From: Zunongwangia atlantica 22II14-10F7
Lineage (GTDB): Bacteria > Bacteroidota > Bacteroidia > Flavobacteriales > Flavobacteriaceae
DNA: 64,000 nt
Reading direction: 5' to 3'
Assembly: GCF_002094855.1 (NCBI RefSeq)
Contig: NZ_ARYN01000019.1
Location: forward strand, 1 to 64,000
The notes below the pieces were generated by a model. The model was not told the DNA's origin, searched no databases, and worked only from the letters and a program-made list of their open reading frames with translations. Position numbers and translations under genes: made by a program. This document shows, piece after piece, positions 1-9,111 of this stretch (position 1 is the stretch's first letter; every line of letters starts with the position of its first letter).

Positions 1-670
1 CAAAAAGGTAAGGCTGTAATATTCAATGTAAACTTAAAACTATGAAATATAGATCGGTCAACCATACTGGAATGCTGCTAAAGCGAACGTGAGACAAAAG
101 TAAATTTTCCGCTTCAATCCATTAAACTTTTTGTTTGCTTTTGGCTTATGTTCAAGATCATTTTGACGAACCGTTTTGACTGCAACGTAGTGAAAGGAAA
201 TATGGTGAGGAGTATTGCAATTTTGCCTTAATGGATACTATTCTAAGACATTCTGGTTACATTACTCTAGGCTTTATAGATCTTTCCAACGGGATATATC
301 CACAGGGATGGACATATTTCGAAATTTAAAAATTATAAAACTCTAAATAACAGTGTTTTAAAAATTAAAAGGGTCGAATAACACCGCTTTGCGTGTTATC
401 CTCTTGCATAACCCCTTAGCCTAGCTTTGTTATTTGTTTTTGGATATTTTTTATTGACATTAAATTTCAAATCTATAAGTGGTTCAAAATTTTAAAATGG
501 CTATGCATAAGATAGCTCTCAATGCATACACCTTTTAGATCACTAATTTTAATAATTCAGTTTTAAATCATTTATACCGATAATTCAATGTACATTTCAT
601 AGTGCTAAGACAATCTATCACAGTCGCATATAGTAGTGCAATAAACTCATTGTTTGTAATTAAATTAAGG
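1..670. other. Gene-poor left edge of window
   Basis: I see no convincing gene here. A hairpin-forming motif at 378-399 is described separately. A very short open stretch ends at about 114 and could be the tail of a lost gene, but it has an in-frame stop just upstream and I could not identify it. Confidence 0.4.
378..420 (+). repeat. Conserved hairpin motif, copy 1
   Basis: ATAACAC (378-384) and GTGTTAT (393-399) form a perfect 7-bp inverted repeat around an 8-nt loop, followed by a CCTCTTGC...CCCCTTAG tail. A closely similar motif lies on the opposite strand at 13755-13796. There the outermost stem pair is G-C instead of A-T, so pairing is kept although the bases differ. The function is unknown; a transfer origin or recombination-linked element is one possibility. 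Confidence 0.55.
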
Positions 671-994
671 ATGAAAGAAAATGAATTTGGTCAGTTGGTT
701 CCCTTTAATTTACGAAAGGAAATTACCTATAGTTCTAATGCTATAATTAGACGAACTATAATTGATAAAGCATCTAGAATTGTTGAGTTGATGGCATTTG
801 ACTATGGTAAAGTTTTAGCGGTTAAATCAGCCAATACTCAACTTCATTTTTTGATTGAAGGGAAGGCAGAGATGGTGGTAGATGAAGTTTCTACATATCT
901 TCAATCAGGTGATTCTATTATTGTCCCATCAGGTATTACTTATTCTTTAGAGGCCAATGAAAAATTCAAAATTGTAACTATAAATTTAACCTAA
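671..994 (+). CDS. Cupin-domain protein
   Basis: This is a small single-domain cupin-like protein of about 107 residues. The start at 671 is preferred over the upstream frame start at 602: it is preceded by an AAGG stretch, and the upstream residues do not look like part of a cupin. The central part (HFLIEGKAEMVVDE, then LQSGDSIIVPSG) matches the two beta-strand motifs typical of cupins. The usual metal-binding histidines are not all present, so catalysis is doubtful and a sensing or binding role is possible. A 63-codon frame follows eight bases downstream. No specific substrate can be assigned. Confidence 0.6.
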   Translation: MKENEFGQLVPFNLRKEITYSSNAIIRRTIIDKASRIVELMAFDYGKVLAVKSANTQLHFLIEGKAEMVVDEVSTYLQSGDSIIVPSGITYSLEANEKFKIVTINLT

Positions 995-1001
995 ACTACA
1001 T

Positions 1002-1193
1002 ATGCTTTATAAAAAGCCTTTATATCAAACTATGGATCGCGTTTGTGCTAAAAAATTTCCTGAACAAGAACTAAGTATAAGAATTTATGCTTACAATATT
1101 TATTATTGTAAAATAATAAATAACCCAGAAGCTAAAGAACTTATATATTTCGAAAATGAATTGACTTCTTATCCTATTTTAAACAAATCGTAA
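1002..1193 (+). CDS. Hypothetical small protein
   Basis: A 63-residue frame starts only 7 bases after the cupin gene and may be cotranscribed with it. It is rich in Tyr, Ile and Lys, with no signal peptide, membrane segment or family motif that I recognise. Its short length means that a chance open frame in AT-rich DNA cannot be excluded. Confidence 0.3.
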   Translation: MLYKKPLYQTMDRVCAKKFPEQELSIRIYAYNIYYCKIINNPEAKELIYFENELTSYPILNKS

Positions 1194-1255
1194 TTATAGT
1201 TCATTAGGTCAATAATAACTAAGAATTACTTAAAGTCAATATTAATACTAATAGC

Positions 1256-2119
1256 TCAAAAAAAGTCTAGAAAAACGTTGGCTGCTTTCGGAGAATTACG
1301 AAGTTTAATTAGTCCCATTTCCTTAATTTGTCGAACGCGTTCTGAAGTTAAGCCTAGATATTTACTAACATCTTTTAAGCTTTTAGCTTCGCGTCCATTA
1401 AGACCATATAATAAAATGATAACTTCTTTTTCCCTGTGTTTTAGTATGTTCATCAATTGACTGATTTCTTTCGATACTGATTTGGTTAAAAGTTTTTGGT
1501 CAGGATCATCTGTTTCACTTTTAATAATATGTCCTAAAGTTAAATTGTTACTATCTGTTGTTAGTGGTTTATCCAAGGAAAGGTATGTGGCATTACTTTT
1601 TGTTGCTTGTTCTATTTCTGCTAAAGGGAGTTGCAAAAAATCAGAAATTTCTTCGGAAGAAGCATCTCGCTGTAACAATTGCTGAAGTTCAGAATTTGCT
1701 TTTCTAATTTTATTAATTACAGCGATTTTATTTAGAGGTAATCTTACGACCCTTGCGTTCTCAGAGATTGATTGTACAATTCCCTGACGTATCCACCAAA
1801 CAGCATAAGAAATGAATTTAAATCCTCTTGTTTCGTCGAAGCGATTGGCTGCTTTGATAAGCCCCATATTTCCTTCAGCAATTAAATCTGATAAGCTTAA
1901 GCCCTGAAACTGGTATTGCTTAGCTACAGAAATCACAAACCTTAAATTTGATGTGATAAGAATATTTAGAGCTTTCTGATCACCAGCTTTAATTTTTCTT
2001 GTAAGTTCAACTTCTTCTTCTCCTGTAACAAGAGCAATTGGATGGATGTCTTTTAAATAAAAATTTAAAGTTGGATCATTTTTATTTGTTGTCTGTTTAA
2101 TAATTTTAAGTTGTCTCAT
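1256..2119 (-). CDS. RpoD-like sigma-70 factor (divergent paralogue)
   Basis: This 287-residue sigma-70 protein has the compact architecture of Bacteroidota RpoD. It begins MRQLKI, has region 1.2 near residues 15-45 and region 2 near 50-125, with FISYAVWWIRQ, the signature of primary-like sigma factors. Regions 3 and 4 follow, ending with a helix-turn-helix containing SERVRQIKE. Several positions differ from the usual housekeeping factor: the C-terminus is VFLDFF, and region 4 reads LKDVSKYLGL rather than the common LEEIG-type sequence. I therefore read it as an alternative group 2 factor rather than the main RpoD. Its neighbours do not indicate a regulon. Confidence 0.85.
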   Translation of the reverse strand: MRQLKIIKQTTNKNDPTLNFYLKDIHPIALVTGEEEVELTRKIKAGDQKALNILITSNLRFVISVAKQYQFQGLSLSDLIAEGNMGLIKAANRFDETRGFKFISYAVWWIRQGIVQSISENARVVRLPLNKIAVINKIRKANSELQQLLQRDASSEEISDFLQLPLAEIEQATKSNATYLSLDKPLTTDSNNLTLGHIIKSETDDPDQKLLTKSVSKEISQLMNILKHREKEVIILLYGLNGREAKSLKDVSKYLGLTSERVRQIKEMGLIKLRNSPKAANVFLDFF

Positions 2120-2396
2120 ATTTTATGATTTAATAGCTTGATTAATCGAATGAATGACGTTTTCTTTAGCTCTAATGATAAGATTGGATATTTTTCAGGA
2201 ATTTTCAGAGGTGAAATTGAAATATTTGCAATCACTTTTCCTTTTTTAAAAAATATCAATTCCAGATTTTATTTGGAAATAATAGCTTAGAGCTAATACC
2301 CCATATTAAAGATATTTTAATGTAATTAGCCATATTTAGTCTAAGGTAATTTTCCATATCTGAAGGCTTTTTAGACCTTCAGCAAATAAAGCATAA
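2120..2396. other. Intergenic, no feature seen
   Basis: This AT-rich spacer separates two genes on the minus strand. It presumably holds the promoter of the sigma gene, but I found no clear TAnnTTTG element. Confidence 0.3.
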
Positions 2397-2825
2397 TCAC
2401 CTTTTTTCTACCCGAACAGCTTTGGAGCCCTTAACTGTTTTTTGTTTTATAAAAAGAACCTTGTCTTGTGGCATAAGATCTTCCAAAATATCTAAGATGT
2501 GAAAAAAGATATTAGTTCCAGATTTTTGATCTTTTATAAAACCATACCCTTTTTCTGTAAAAAAAGAAATAACAATTCCTTTTCGTTTTGTTTTATGATC
2601 GAGATTTTGATCTTCTTGAAAAGAATGAAGGGCGGCATCATCATGATTAGGATCATTTTGAGGAACCTTACTTAGATGGCCAGATTTATCGACATAAATC
2701 AACATTTCTTCAAAAGTCTTCCCTTTATTATTATCAGTCTTACGATTCTCTCTACGCTGCTGCTTCAGCTTTCTTTTTTCAACCTTTTTTTTGTTATATT
2801 CTTTTTTTGAAACGGAGTCTCCCAT
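2397..2825 (-). CDS. Cold-shock-domain protein
   Basis: This is a 142-residue protein. The N-terminal half is highly charged and basic (KKKVEKRKLKQQRRENRK). The C-terminal part, about residues 83-142, is a cold-shock OB fold. Its RNP1-like motif is GYGFIKD and its RNP2-like motif IFFHI, where classical Csp proteins have VFVH. Such extended CSD proteins are common in flavobacteria and are expected to bind RNA or single-stranded DNA. A desaturase on the same strand lies upstream of it, across a 570-bp gap, so the two are probably transcribed separately. Confidence 0.8.
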   Translation of the reverse strand: MGDSVSKKEYNKKKVEKRKLKQQRRENRKTDNNKGKTFEEMLIYVDKSGHLSKVPQNDPNHDDAALHSFQEDQNLDHKTKRKGIVISFFTEKGYGFIKDQKSGTNIFFHILDILEDLMPQDKVLFIKQKTVKGSKAVRVEKR

Positions 2826-3219
2826 AGGATCAATTTTTTATAATTAAAATATTTATTGGATAGTCACACAATACCCCGAATTAATTATATTGATAAAAAC
2901 GACTTGTGTTGACTAGTGCCGCAAACGAATAAACATTACCGAAAAGAGAACCAAAAAGGAGAAAAATTAAATATAATCAACGTTAGGGGAGTCCTAGGTA
3001 CAGGTATTTGTAATGCTAGTGTAAGGTATAACATTTTTCTTTGTATTAACCTTATAAGCACTTTATTTTATCAGAACCATTAAAAAAATGACTCTTCAAT
3101 AGAAAAAGACATATGCTAAATAACACTAAAGAGTTTTATTTGTTATTTTAAAAAGCATATAGAGTATTTTTATAATTAGGAATAATGTAAATTTGTATAC
3201 AAACCATAATGTTTGATAT

Positions 3220-3342
3220 ATGACATTACTTTTTACAGAGGTTTTCGTAGTTTCGATTGCTATTATCTGTTTTTTACTTATTTTTTTAATTTATGTATTT
3301 GGAGGATTTCCCTTCATTTTTAATGGAAGAAAGAATTACTAA
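3220..3342 (+). CDS. Possible 40-residue membrane peptide
   Basis: This short frame encodes a 40-residue peptide with a single hydrophobic helix (about residues 8-28, VVSIAIICFLLIFLIYVFGG) and a charged C-terminus ending NGRKNY. A TAAATTTG sequence at 3188-3195 matches the Bacteroidota -7 element and would start transcription just before the ATG. No -33 TTG is obvious. The terminator at 3352-3382 follows immediately. These signals make a real small membrane protein plausible. Confidence 0.4.
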   Translation: MTLLFTEVFVVSIAIICFLLIFLIYVFGGFPFIFNGRKNY

Positions 3343-3351
3343 CAATAAAAT

Positions 3352-3382
3352 AAAAAGCTCCTTAAAATTTAAGGAGCTTTTT
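3352..3382. terminator. Bidirectional terminator
   Basis: A perfect 14-bp stem (AAAAAGCTCCTTAA / TTAAGGAGCTTTTT) with a 3-nt loop has A/T tracts on both sides. It can end the desaturase transcript on the minus strand and the small frame at 3220 on the plus strand. Confidence 0.85.
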
Positions 3383-3398
3383 AATTATAGCAGTCCTG

Positions 3399-4481
3399 CT
3401 ATTGTTTACCAAGATTTCTTAACATAGCGATATGATCTGCAATCGCTTCAGTAAAGGTTGATTTTTGATTATAAGGAATACCAAATTCAAGCGCTGTATT
3501 TTGTACAATTGGGCTAATATGACGATAGTGAACATGACAGACATTAGGAAACAAATGGTGTTCTATTTGATAATTCAATCCTCCTATTAACCAGGAAAAT
3601 ATCTTATTCTTCGGTGAAAAATTAGAGGTAGTTAGTAATTGATGTACTAACCAATTATTATCAATTTCACCTTTATCATCCGTTAATGGATAATCAACAT
3701 TCGGCATAACATGTGCGACCTGAAAAACACAGCTTATTAGAAGGCCTGTTATCAAATGCATGGATATAAAAGCAAGAATAATAAGCCTTGGAGAAAATGG
3801 CAATACGATAATAGGTAAGACTATAGCGTAACTGTAATAAGCCAATTTCCATAGAGTCAAATGAAATAGGCTCTTATAAAATTTATTCCGATTTTCGATC
3901 AATCCCATCTTTCGATACCTGGTTAATCTCACAAAATCTTTTGCGCTAATCCAAGCTAATGTTGAAATACTATAAAAAAACCACACGTAAATAAATTGAA
4001 AACGATGAATTTTGTATTTCTTTTTATGCGGTGAAAATCGTAAAAAAAATGGCATATTTAAATCATCATCGGCATCATGGATGTTGGTATAGGTATGGTG
4101 TAAAACATTGTGTTGCAAATGCCAAACAGTAGCATTTGCTCCAATAATATTCATAGAGTAACCAAGGATTGTGTTTAGTTTTGTATGTTTAGAATAAGAT
4201 CCATGAATAGCATCGTGCATTACCCCCATACCAATTCCAGCCATACCAAAACCACTGGTAATATAAAGTAAGAATAACATCCAAGCAGATGTGACGATAC
4301 CCGAACATAAAATAATTATAGGACCTAAAAACAATAAAAGCATTACTATTGTTTTTGTTACCATACTGCGATTAGCATGGGTGGAAATCTCATTATCTTT
4401 AAAATACTGACGAACTCTTTTTTGTAAAAGTTTTACAAAATTACGATCTAACGACCGTGAAAATTTAGGATGATTTTGCAA
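3399..4481 (-). CDS. Membrane fatty-acid desaturase
   Basis: This 360-residue integral-membrane desaturase carries the three histidine boxes of the family: HDAIHGS, HNVLHHTYTN and QIEHHLFP. They bind the di-iron centre that inserts a double bond into an acyl chain. The third box (QxxHH) is typical of front-end, linoleoyl-CoA-type desaturases. Hydrophobic segments lie near residues 45-95 and 150-260. The frame has no early ATG; an in-frame stop lies four codons upstream, and conserved N-terminal sequence (PKFSR) begins at once. I therefore infer a TTG start at 4481. The likely role is adjusting membrane fluidity. Confidence 0.85.
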   Translation of the reverse strand: MQNHPKFSRSLDRNFVKLLQKRVRQYFKDNEISTHANRSMVTKTIVMLLLFLGPIIILCSGIVTSAWMLFLLYITSGFGMAGIGMGVMHDAIHGSYSKHTKLNTILGYSMNIIGANATVWHLQHNVLHHTYTNIHDADDDLNMPFFLRFSPHKKKYKIHRFQFIYVWFFYSISTLAWISAKDFVRLTRYRKMGLIENRNKFYKSLFHLTLWKLAYYSYAIVLPIIVLPFSPRLIILAFISMHLITGLLISCVFQVAHVMPNVDYPLTDDKGEIDNNWLVHQLLTTSNFSPKNKIFSWLIGGLNYQIEHHLFPNVCHVHYRHISPIVQNTALEFGIPYNQKSTFTEAIADHIAMLRNLGKQ

Positions 4482-5071
4482 ATTAAGGCGTTATTAAAGG
4501 TGATAGATAAAACGATAAATCGAGGAAGAATTGTCGGTTGTTCCGGGAAGTTCTTGGTATCTTTAATGTTATTAACGCAATTATCCAGCCAAAATTATAA
4601 TTATTACCATTTAAACGAAACAATTTTTACGCAATGGTAATTTAGTCTACAGCTCTAAGCAACATTAAAATTAAATTTTCAGATTGCCAAAATTGGTTTA
4701 GGTATATGATTCTTTTAGTACATTAGTAAAAGATGAACTGAAAACACCTAATCTGATGTTTGATCTTGGAAAACTCTATATCCCTACCATTCTTTCGTTT
4801 GATCCATCAAGCAAAACAATATCTTTTACTCTACCTGATTTTTTCACTAAAGAGCATTTTGAACATGTCCAATACTCCCTTTAGCATAATATTTTTAAGC
4901 TCTGATACTATTAATTATTATGGTGAAAAGGATAAAGAATTTGCTATTTTTGTATTAAGTGAAATTGACGAAATAAAGTCAATTGATATTGAATAAAATG
5001 GTTCCGATTCGGTGACCTTTTGAAAGCAACTTTCGAAACCTCCCGATTGACAAGGCATTTAAGGGCTGGGT
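4482..5071. other. Intergenic with short degraded frames
   Basis: No intact gene is supported. Two overlapping short frames look like possible coding remnants. One begins at the ATG near 4756 (MFDLGKLYIPTILSFD...) and stops after about 42 codons. The other, 4865-4996, reads MSNTPFSIIFLSSDTINYYG and onward. Together they may be a frameshifted small gene next to the element boundary. I do not recognise the family. Confidence 0.3.
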
Positions 5072-5090
5072 AGCGTTCTGCCACCCCGAC
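5072..5090 (+). repeat. attL-like direct repeat
   Basis: This is the left copy of the 19-bp repeat AGCGTTCTGCCACCCCGAC. CTGCC followed by ACCCCGAC resembles the 3' T-stem and acceptor strand of a tRNA (tRNA-Pro-like), a common target for such integrases. No tRNA body lies upstream, however. The tRNA link is inference. Confidence 0.75.
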
Positions 5091-5117
5091 TTTAACAAGT
5101 TATATTTTAACATAATT

Positions 5118-5160
5118 AAAGGGTAATTATATGGTTTTCATATAGTTGCCCTTTCTTTTT
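5118..5160 (+). terminator. Rho-independent terminator inside left element end
   Basis: A 16-bp stem with two G-U pairs (5118-5133 with 5139-5154) and a short GTTTT loop is followed by a T-rich run. It shields the integrase region from upstream transcription. Its position just after the att repeat mirrors the terminator after the right copy. Confidence 0.75.
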
Positions 5161-5194
5161 TGCTCAAATTTTAACAAACAGTGTTAAATTTTAT

Positions 5195-5242
5195 GTGAGT
5201 TCACCGTGAGTTCACTGGGAATTTGTGAGTTTATCGTGAGTT
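5195..5242 (+). repeat. Integrase arm-type sites, left end
   Basis: Two 18-bp units, 5195-5212 and 5225-5242, each consist of GTGAGTT, four variable bases and GTGAGTT. An equivalent unit lies at 14538-14555 near the other end. Repeats of this kind beside an integrase gene are typical arm-binding sites. This function is inferred from position and repetition. Confidence 0.65.
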
Positions 5243-5337
5243 ATTTTTTTGTATTTTTAGCTTACCGATACTCCATAATTGCGTATTGGTAGTTTGACTT
5301 TCGCCTTAATTAATTGTTTCATTAAAATAACATAACG

Positions 5338-6582
5338 ATGCGTACCAGTCAAACCTTTTCCATTTCTTTTTTTATTCGCAAAAAGAAAAAGCAACCAGCC
5401 TTAGCCCTCCTCTATGCCCGAATCACCGTTAACGGTAAATCATTAGAAATAAGTTTAAAACGAACTATTCCGGTAGACAAGTGGAACCAATCAGCCAGTA
5501 AACTTACCGGTAACACTTCTGAAAGTCGGCAGATCAATAAAAAGATTGATGAAACCAAAGCGCAATTATATAAAACCTATGATAGCCTTTTAAAAGAAGG
5601 ACTGCTGGTAACCACACAAACAGTCAAAGCTAGATACCTGGGTAGTGACCAGCAACATTATACGCTTACCTATTTGATTAACTATCACAAAGAAAAGATG
5701 GATAAGGTGTTAAAATATGGTACCATGAAAAATTATACGACTACGGAAAATTACCTAAAAGATTATTTAAAAGCCCAGCATCATACTTCAGATGTTTATC
5801 TAAAGCAAATTGATTACCAGTTTACCCTGGGATTTGAAAGTTATTTACGTGTTTTGCCGGGCCTTCAAAATAATGGAGTAATGAAGCATATGGAGCGGTT
5901 CAAAAAACTAATGCGCCTGGCCGAACATTTAGATTGGATTGAAAAGAACCCCACCAAAAGGTTCAAGCTACGCTTTGATCAGGTGGATATGGTTTATTTA
6001 AACAAGACCGAGCTGGAAAAGATCAAAAACGAAGAGTTTGAAAAACCGGTATTAACTATTAACCGGGATATTTTTGTTTTTGCCTGTTATACCGGGCTGG
6101 CTTATGCTGATGCCAAAGCCTTAAATAAAAACAATTTGCAAATTGGAGTGGATGGCAATAAATGGATTTATACCCGAAGGAGTAAAACGAATACTGCTGT
6201 GAGAGTTCCATTACTCGCAGAGGCGGAACGAATTCTAAAAAGATATAAGACTCATCCTAAAATAGACGGAACGGAAAAATTGCTACCGGTTTATTCCAAC
6301 CAGAAAACCAACCAGTATTTAAAAGAAATAGCTAAAGAGGTGAAAATAAAAAAACAACTGAGTTTTCATACCGCCAGGCATACTTTTGCCACAACGATAA
6401 CTTTAGCTAATGGCGTTCCCATAGAAACAGTTTCCAAGCTTTTAGGCCATACCAAATTATCCACTACACAGATCTATGCACGAGTAATTGATTCTAAAAT
6501 TTCTAATGATATTGATAATTTAAGAGAAAAGTTGAACGATGAAAAAACAGAAATGGTAACAGACCGTACCTTTTATTTATAA
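5338..6582 (+). CDS. Tyrosine recombinase / integrase
   Basis: This 414-residue site-specific recombinase is of the Bacteroidota type. An N-terminal arm-binding domain (residues 1-90) is followed by a SAM-like core-binding domain (about 105-200) and a catalytic domain (about 215-400). Catalytic residues visible are H344 and R347 in HTARH, the LGH motif (LGHTKLSTT) and the nucleophile Y380 in QIYARV. The first catalytic arginine is replaced, the motif reading TGLAYADA; loss of this residue is also known in CTnDOT-type integrases. It lies 250 bp inside the left att repeat, with arm-type repeats between, and should excise and integrate the 5072-14630 element. Confidence 0.93.
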   Translation: MRTSQTFSISFFIRKKKKQPALALLYARITVNGKSLEISLKRTIPVDKWNQSASKLTGNTSESRQINKKIDETKAQLYKTYDSLLKEGLLVTTQTVKARYLGSDQQHYTLTYLINYHKEKMDKVLKYGTMKNYTTTENYLKDYLKAQHHTSDVYLKQIDYQFTLGFESYLRVLPGLQNNGVMKHMERFKKLMRLAEHLDWIEKNPTKRFKLRFDQVDMVYLNKTELEKIKNEEFEKPVLTINRDIFVFACYTGLAYADAKALNKNNLQIGVDGNKWIYTRRSKTNTAVRVPLLAEAERILKRYKTHPKIDGTEKLLPVYSNQKTNQYLKEIAKEVKIKKQLSFHTARHTFATTITLANGVPIETVSKLLGHTKLSTTQIYARVIDSKISNDIDNLREKLNDEKTEMVTDRTFYL

Positions 6583-7081
6583 ACCTTTATTAATAGAGAC
6601 TTTGTAATAGTCTTGTTTCAAGGTCACCAATTCGGATTCAAGTTTTTTGTTCAAATTTTGTTTTCAAATACTGAAGAAAGTAGAAACTACTTCTAAAATA
6701 GCTTATATCTTTATTTGTCGCAGAATTTCTTCGAAACTGGGTGGATCATTTCAGGTCTAGGAATTTTGATCAACCTATTAATAAAAATTAACCTATTTGA
6801 TATCCTTAAAATCCTTTGTTTTTTCCATTTTAGCTTCTATTTACCGGAAGCCGTTGAGAGCAAAGTATTTGGTCATAAATTTATCACCAATCCAAATTTA
6901 TCTTTTAAAAAACTTTTGTCCGTTATACTGAGAAACTTTGGGGGCTTTGATTCAGCTGTTATTGTTTTGGTTGCCGATCATATTTTTTTATTTGCCAATG
7001 GATTTTGAGATCGAACTGAAGCGAAGAAGATATTGCTCAGCCAGTATTTCTACAGAATTAATTTCTTAATTTGTATTTATT
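6583..7081. other. Intergenic, remnant sequences
   Basis: No confident gene. On the minus strand a short frame ending near 6583 reads KLESELVTLKQDYYKVSINK, which looks like the C-terminus of a lost protein. A 97-codon frame on the plus strand (6715-7008) would need a TTG start and has low-complexity hydrophobic content, so I do not call it. The region must contain the promoter of the two-component operon. Confidence 0.3.
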
Positions 7082-7765
7082 ATGAAATTACTGATTGTAG
7101 AAGATGAACCGTACCTGTTAAAAAGCCTTGAGGATTTCGCGGCCAAAGAAGGCTATTTATATGATTCGGCAGGCAACTTTCAAACAGCCCAAGAACGTGT
7201 TTATTTATACGATTATGACTGTCTAATTCTAGACATTAATTTACCGGATGGCAGTGGGTTCGAAATTCTTGAAATTCTTAAAAAAGAAGATAAGACTGAT
7301 GGTGTTATTATTCTTTCTGCAAGAGATTCCCTAGATGATAAGTTAACTGGCCTCGAATTAGGAGCTGATGATTACCTGATAAAACCATTTTATTTTTCAG
7401 AACTTAATGCCCGGATAAAAGCCGTCATTCGTAGGAAACAGTTTAAAACCAATAAGCCTATCCGCTTTGCCAATATGGTAATAGATCTAGGCCAATACCT
7501 AGTGAGAATAGATAACTTTTCTACGCCAATCTCATTTACTAAAAAAGAATATGCTATACTCATCCACCTCATTAACAATAATAAACGTATTATTTCTAAA
7601 ATGGCGCTCGCAGAGTACGTATGGGGTGATTATGTAGATGAGGCCCAGAGTTTTGATTTTTTGTTTTCTCAGATTAAGAACCTCAAACGAAAGCTGAAAG
7701 ATGCCGGGGCACAAGTAGAAATAAATAACATCTATGGGGTAGGTTATCAAATTCAGGCTTTATGA
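7082..7765 (+). CDS. OmpR-family response regulator
   Basis: This is a 227-residue DNA-binding response regulator. The receiver domain (residues 1-115) has the acidic pair in VEDEP, the phosphoacceptor D51 in LDINLPDG, and the switch lysine in KPFYFSEL. The C-terminal winged helix (about 125-225) has the OmpR/PhoB pattern ending YGVGYQ. Its stop overlaps the start of the sensor kinase by 4 bp, so the two form a translationally coupled operon. From its position beside SOD and chrA in the element, I infer that it regulates that cargo. Confidence 0.92.
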   Translation: MKLLIVEDEPYLLKSLEDFAAKEGYLYDSAGNFQTAQERVYLYDYDCLILDINLPDGSGFEILEILKKEDKTDGVIILSARDSLDDKLTGLELGADDYLIKPFYFSELNARIKAVIRRKQFKTNKPIRFANMVIDLGQYLVRIDNFSTPISFTKKEYAILIHLINNNKRIISKMALAEYVWGDYVDEAQSFDFLFSQIKNLKRKLKDAGAQVEINNIYGVGYQIQAL

Positions 7766-9042
7766 AGCTGCTTACCTACACATCCCGCCTTCAAATGCTG
7801 TATTTCCTCGTCTTGTTCGGGATTTTTTCGATATTGTTTTATTTGGTACTTAGCTGGAATGTACTTCAAAATGTAGATGAAGTGTTGAACAACCGCAAAG
7901 TCAACTTGCTAGCTTATCTAGAAGAAAATCCTGAAGCTCCTTTTAAAGAGGATAACCCACTAGACGATTTTACCTTTTTTCCTGTTGAAAAGAAGGTGTT
8001 TCAGGAAAGCTATGAAAGCTACACTGACACTCTTATTTATGAGCCTGTTGATGATGAGTTTGATGAGTACCGAAAGCTTACAGCTTATGTGAAATTACAC
8101 AATAATAACTACCGGCTGGAAATTATAAAGCCACATCTGGAAGCGGGAGAAATGATAGGTACCATTGCCATTACACTCGGCAGCCTATTTATGGGCTTGG
8201 CGCTTTCTTTTTACTTAACCCAACGTATTATCTCCAAAAAAATATGGAAATCGTTTTTTGAAATGCTCGAAAGGCTCCGGCTCTTGCGCTTTGATAAAGA
8301 GAAAATGCCCGAATTACCATCTACAAATATTGATGAGTTCCGGATGCTGAATGAAGCTGTGAATGAGCTGGTCCGAAAAAATACTGAAGTCTTTCAAAGC
8401 CAAAAGCAATTTATTGAAAACGCTTCACATGAAATGCAAACGCCCTTGTCCATTATCCAGTCAAGGCTGGAAGCACTCATTGGGCAGGCTGAACTTTCAA
8501 AGAAGCAGGCGGAAATTATTGAAGGCATTATCGGTTCAACACAACGCTTAAAAAAACTGAGTAAAACTCTGTTGCTCTTATCTAAAATCGAAAACCGGCA
8601 GTTTATCCTTTCGGAACAGGTTGATATTCAAACAATTTTATGCCGATCCATGGAATTTTATGAAGAACATAAAGCCGCCTTGAATATATCGGTGAAAGCC
8701 GAAACACGAGATAGTTTGAAAGTGCAGGGAAATATTATGCTTACGGAGATACTGATACAGAACCTACTTAAAAACGCCTTTCTGCATAATATTGAGAATG
8801 GAATGGTAAGCGTTCAAATAATGGAAAACAAGCTCATTATTGCCAATACCGGGCAAAAGCAAGAAATAGGAAAAGTATTTGAGAAGGATAAATTGTTCAA
8901 CCGTTTTTACAAACAATCCAGGAATCCCAATACTTGGGGGTTGGGATTAGCCATTGCTCTAAAGGTAGCTGAAACGAGTGGATGGGGACTTCATTATTAT
9001 AAAGAAGAAGGATTGCACATTTTTGAAGTGAATTTCGGGTAA
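7762..9042 (+). CDS. Sensor histidine kinase
   Basis: This 426-residue membrane kinase is the partner of the upstream regulator. A first membrane helix (about residues 11-33), a periplasmic sensor of about 100 residues rich in Asp/Glu, and a second helix (about 132-155) precede the kinase core. H223 in NASHEMQTPL is the phosphorylation site. The N box (QNLLKNAFLHN) and G2 box (WGLGLAIALK) show an intact ATPase domain. The acidic periplasmic loop could bind a cation, which is inference only. The start overlaps the regulator's stop by 4 bp. Confidence 0.92.
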   Translation: MKLLTYTSRLQMLYFLVLFGIFSILFYLVLSWNVLQNVDEVLNNRKVNLLAYLEENPEAPFKEDNPLDDFTFFPVEKKVFQESYESYTDTLIYEPVDDEFDEYRKLTAYVKLHNNNYRLEIIKPHLEAGEMIGTIAITLGSLFMGLALSFYLTQRIISKKIWKSFFEMLERLRLLRFDKEKMPELPSTNIDEFRMLNEAVNELVRKNTEVFQSQKQFIENASHEMQTPLSIIQSRLEALIGQAELSKKQAEIIEGIIGSTQRLKKLSKTLLLLSKIENRQFILSEQVDIQTILCRSMEFYEEHKAALNISVKAETRDSLKVQGNIMLTEILIQNLLKNAFLHNIENGMVSVQIMENKLIIANTGQKQEIGKVFEKDKLFNRFYKQSRNPNTWGLGLAIALKVAETSGWGLHYYKEEGLHIFEVNFG

Positions 9043-9111
9043 CCAATCAGCTTCCCAAATTTCTACAGATTCCATTCATATACTTGCATTTAATAAAATC
9101 ATGAAACTATA

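Noticed and set aside
5001-5022. Similarity to the complement of 6617-6638 (GGTGACCTT...GAAA)
   Set aside because: It is short and has gaps. It may be chance or a trace of a shared gene end; I could not support a repeat.
6715-7008. 97-codon plus-strand frame
   Set aside because: It needs a TTG start, has low-complexity hydrophobic content and no ribosome-binding signal. The opposite strand shows broken frames, so it may be a shadow of decayed DNA.
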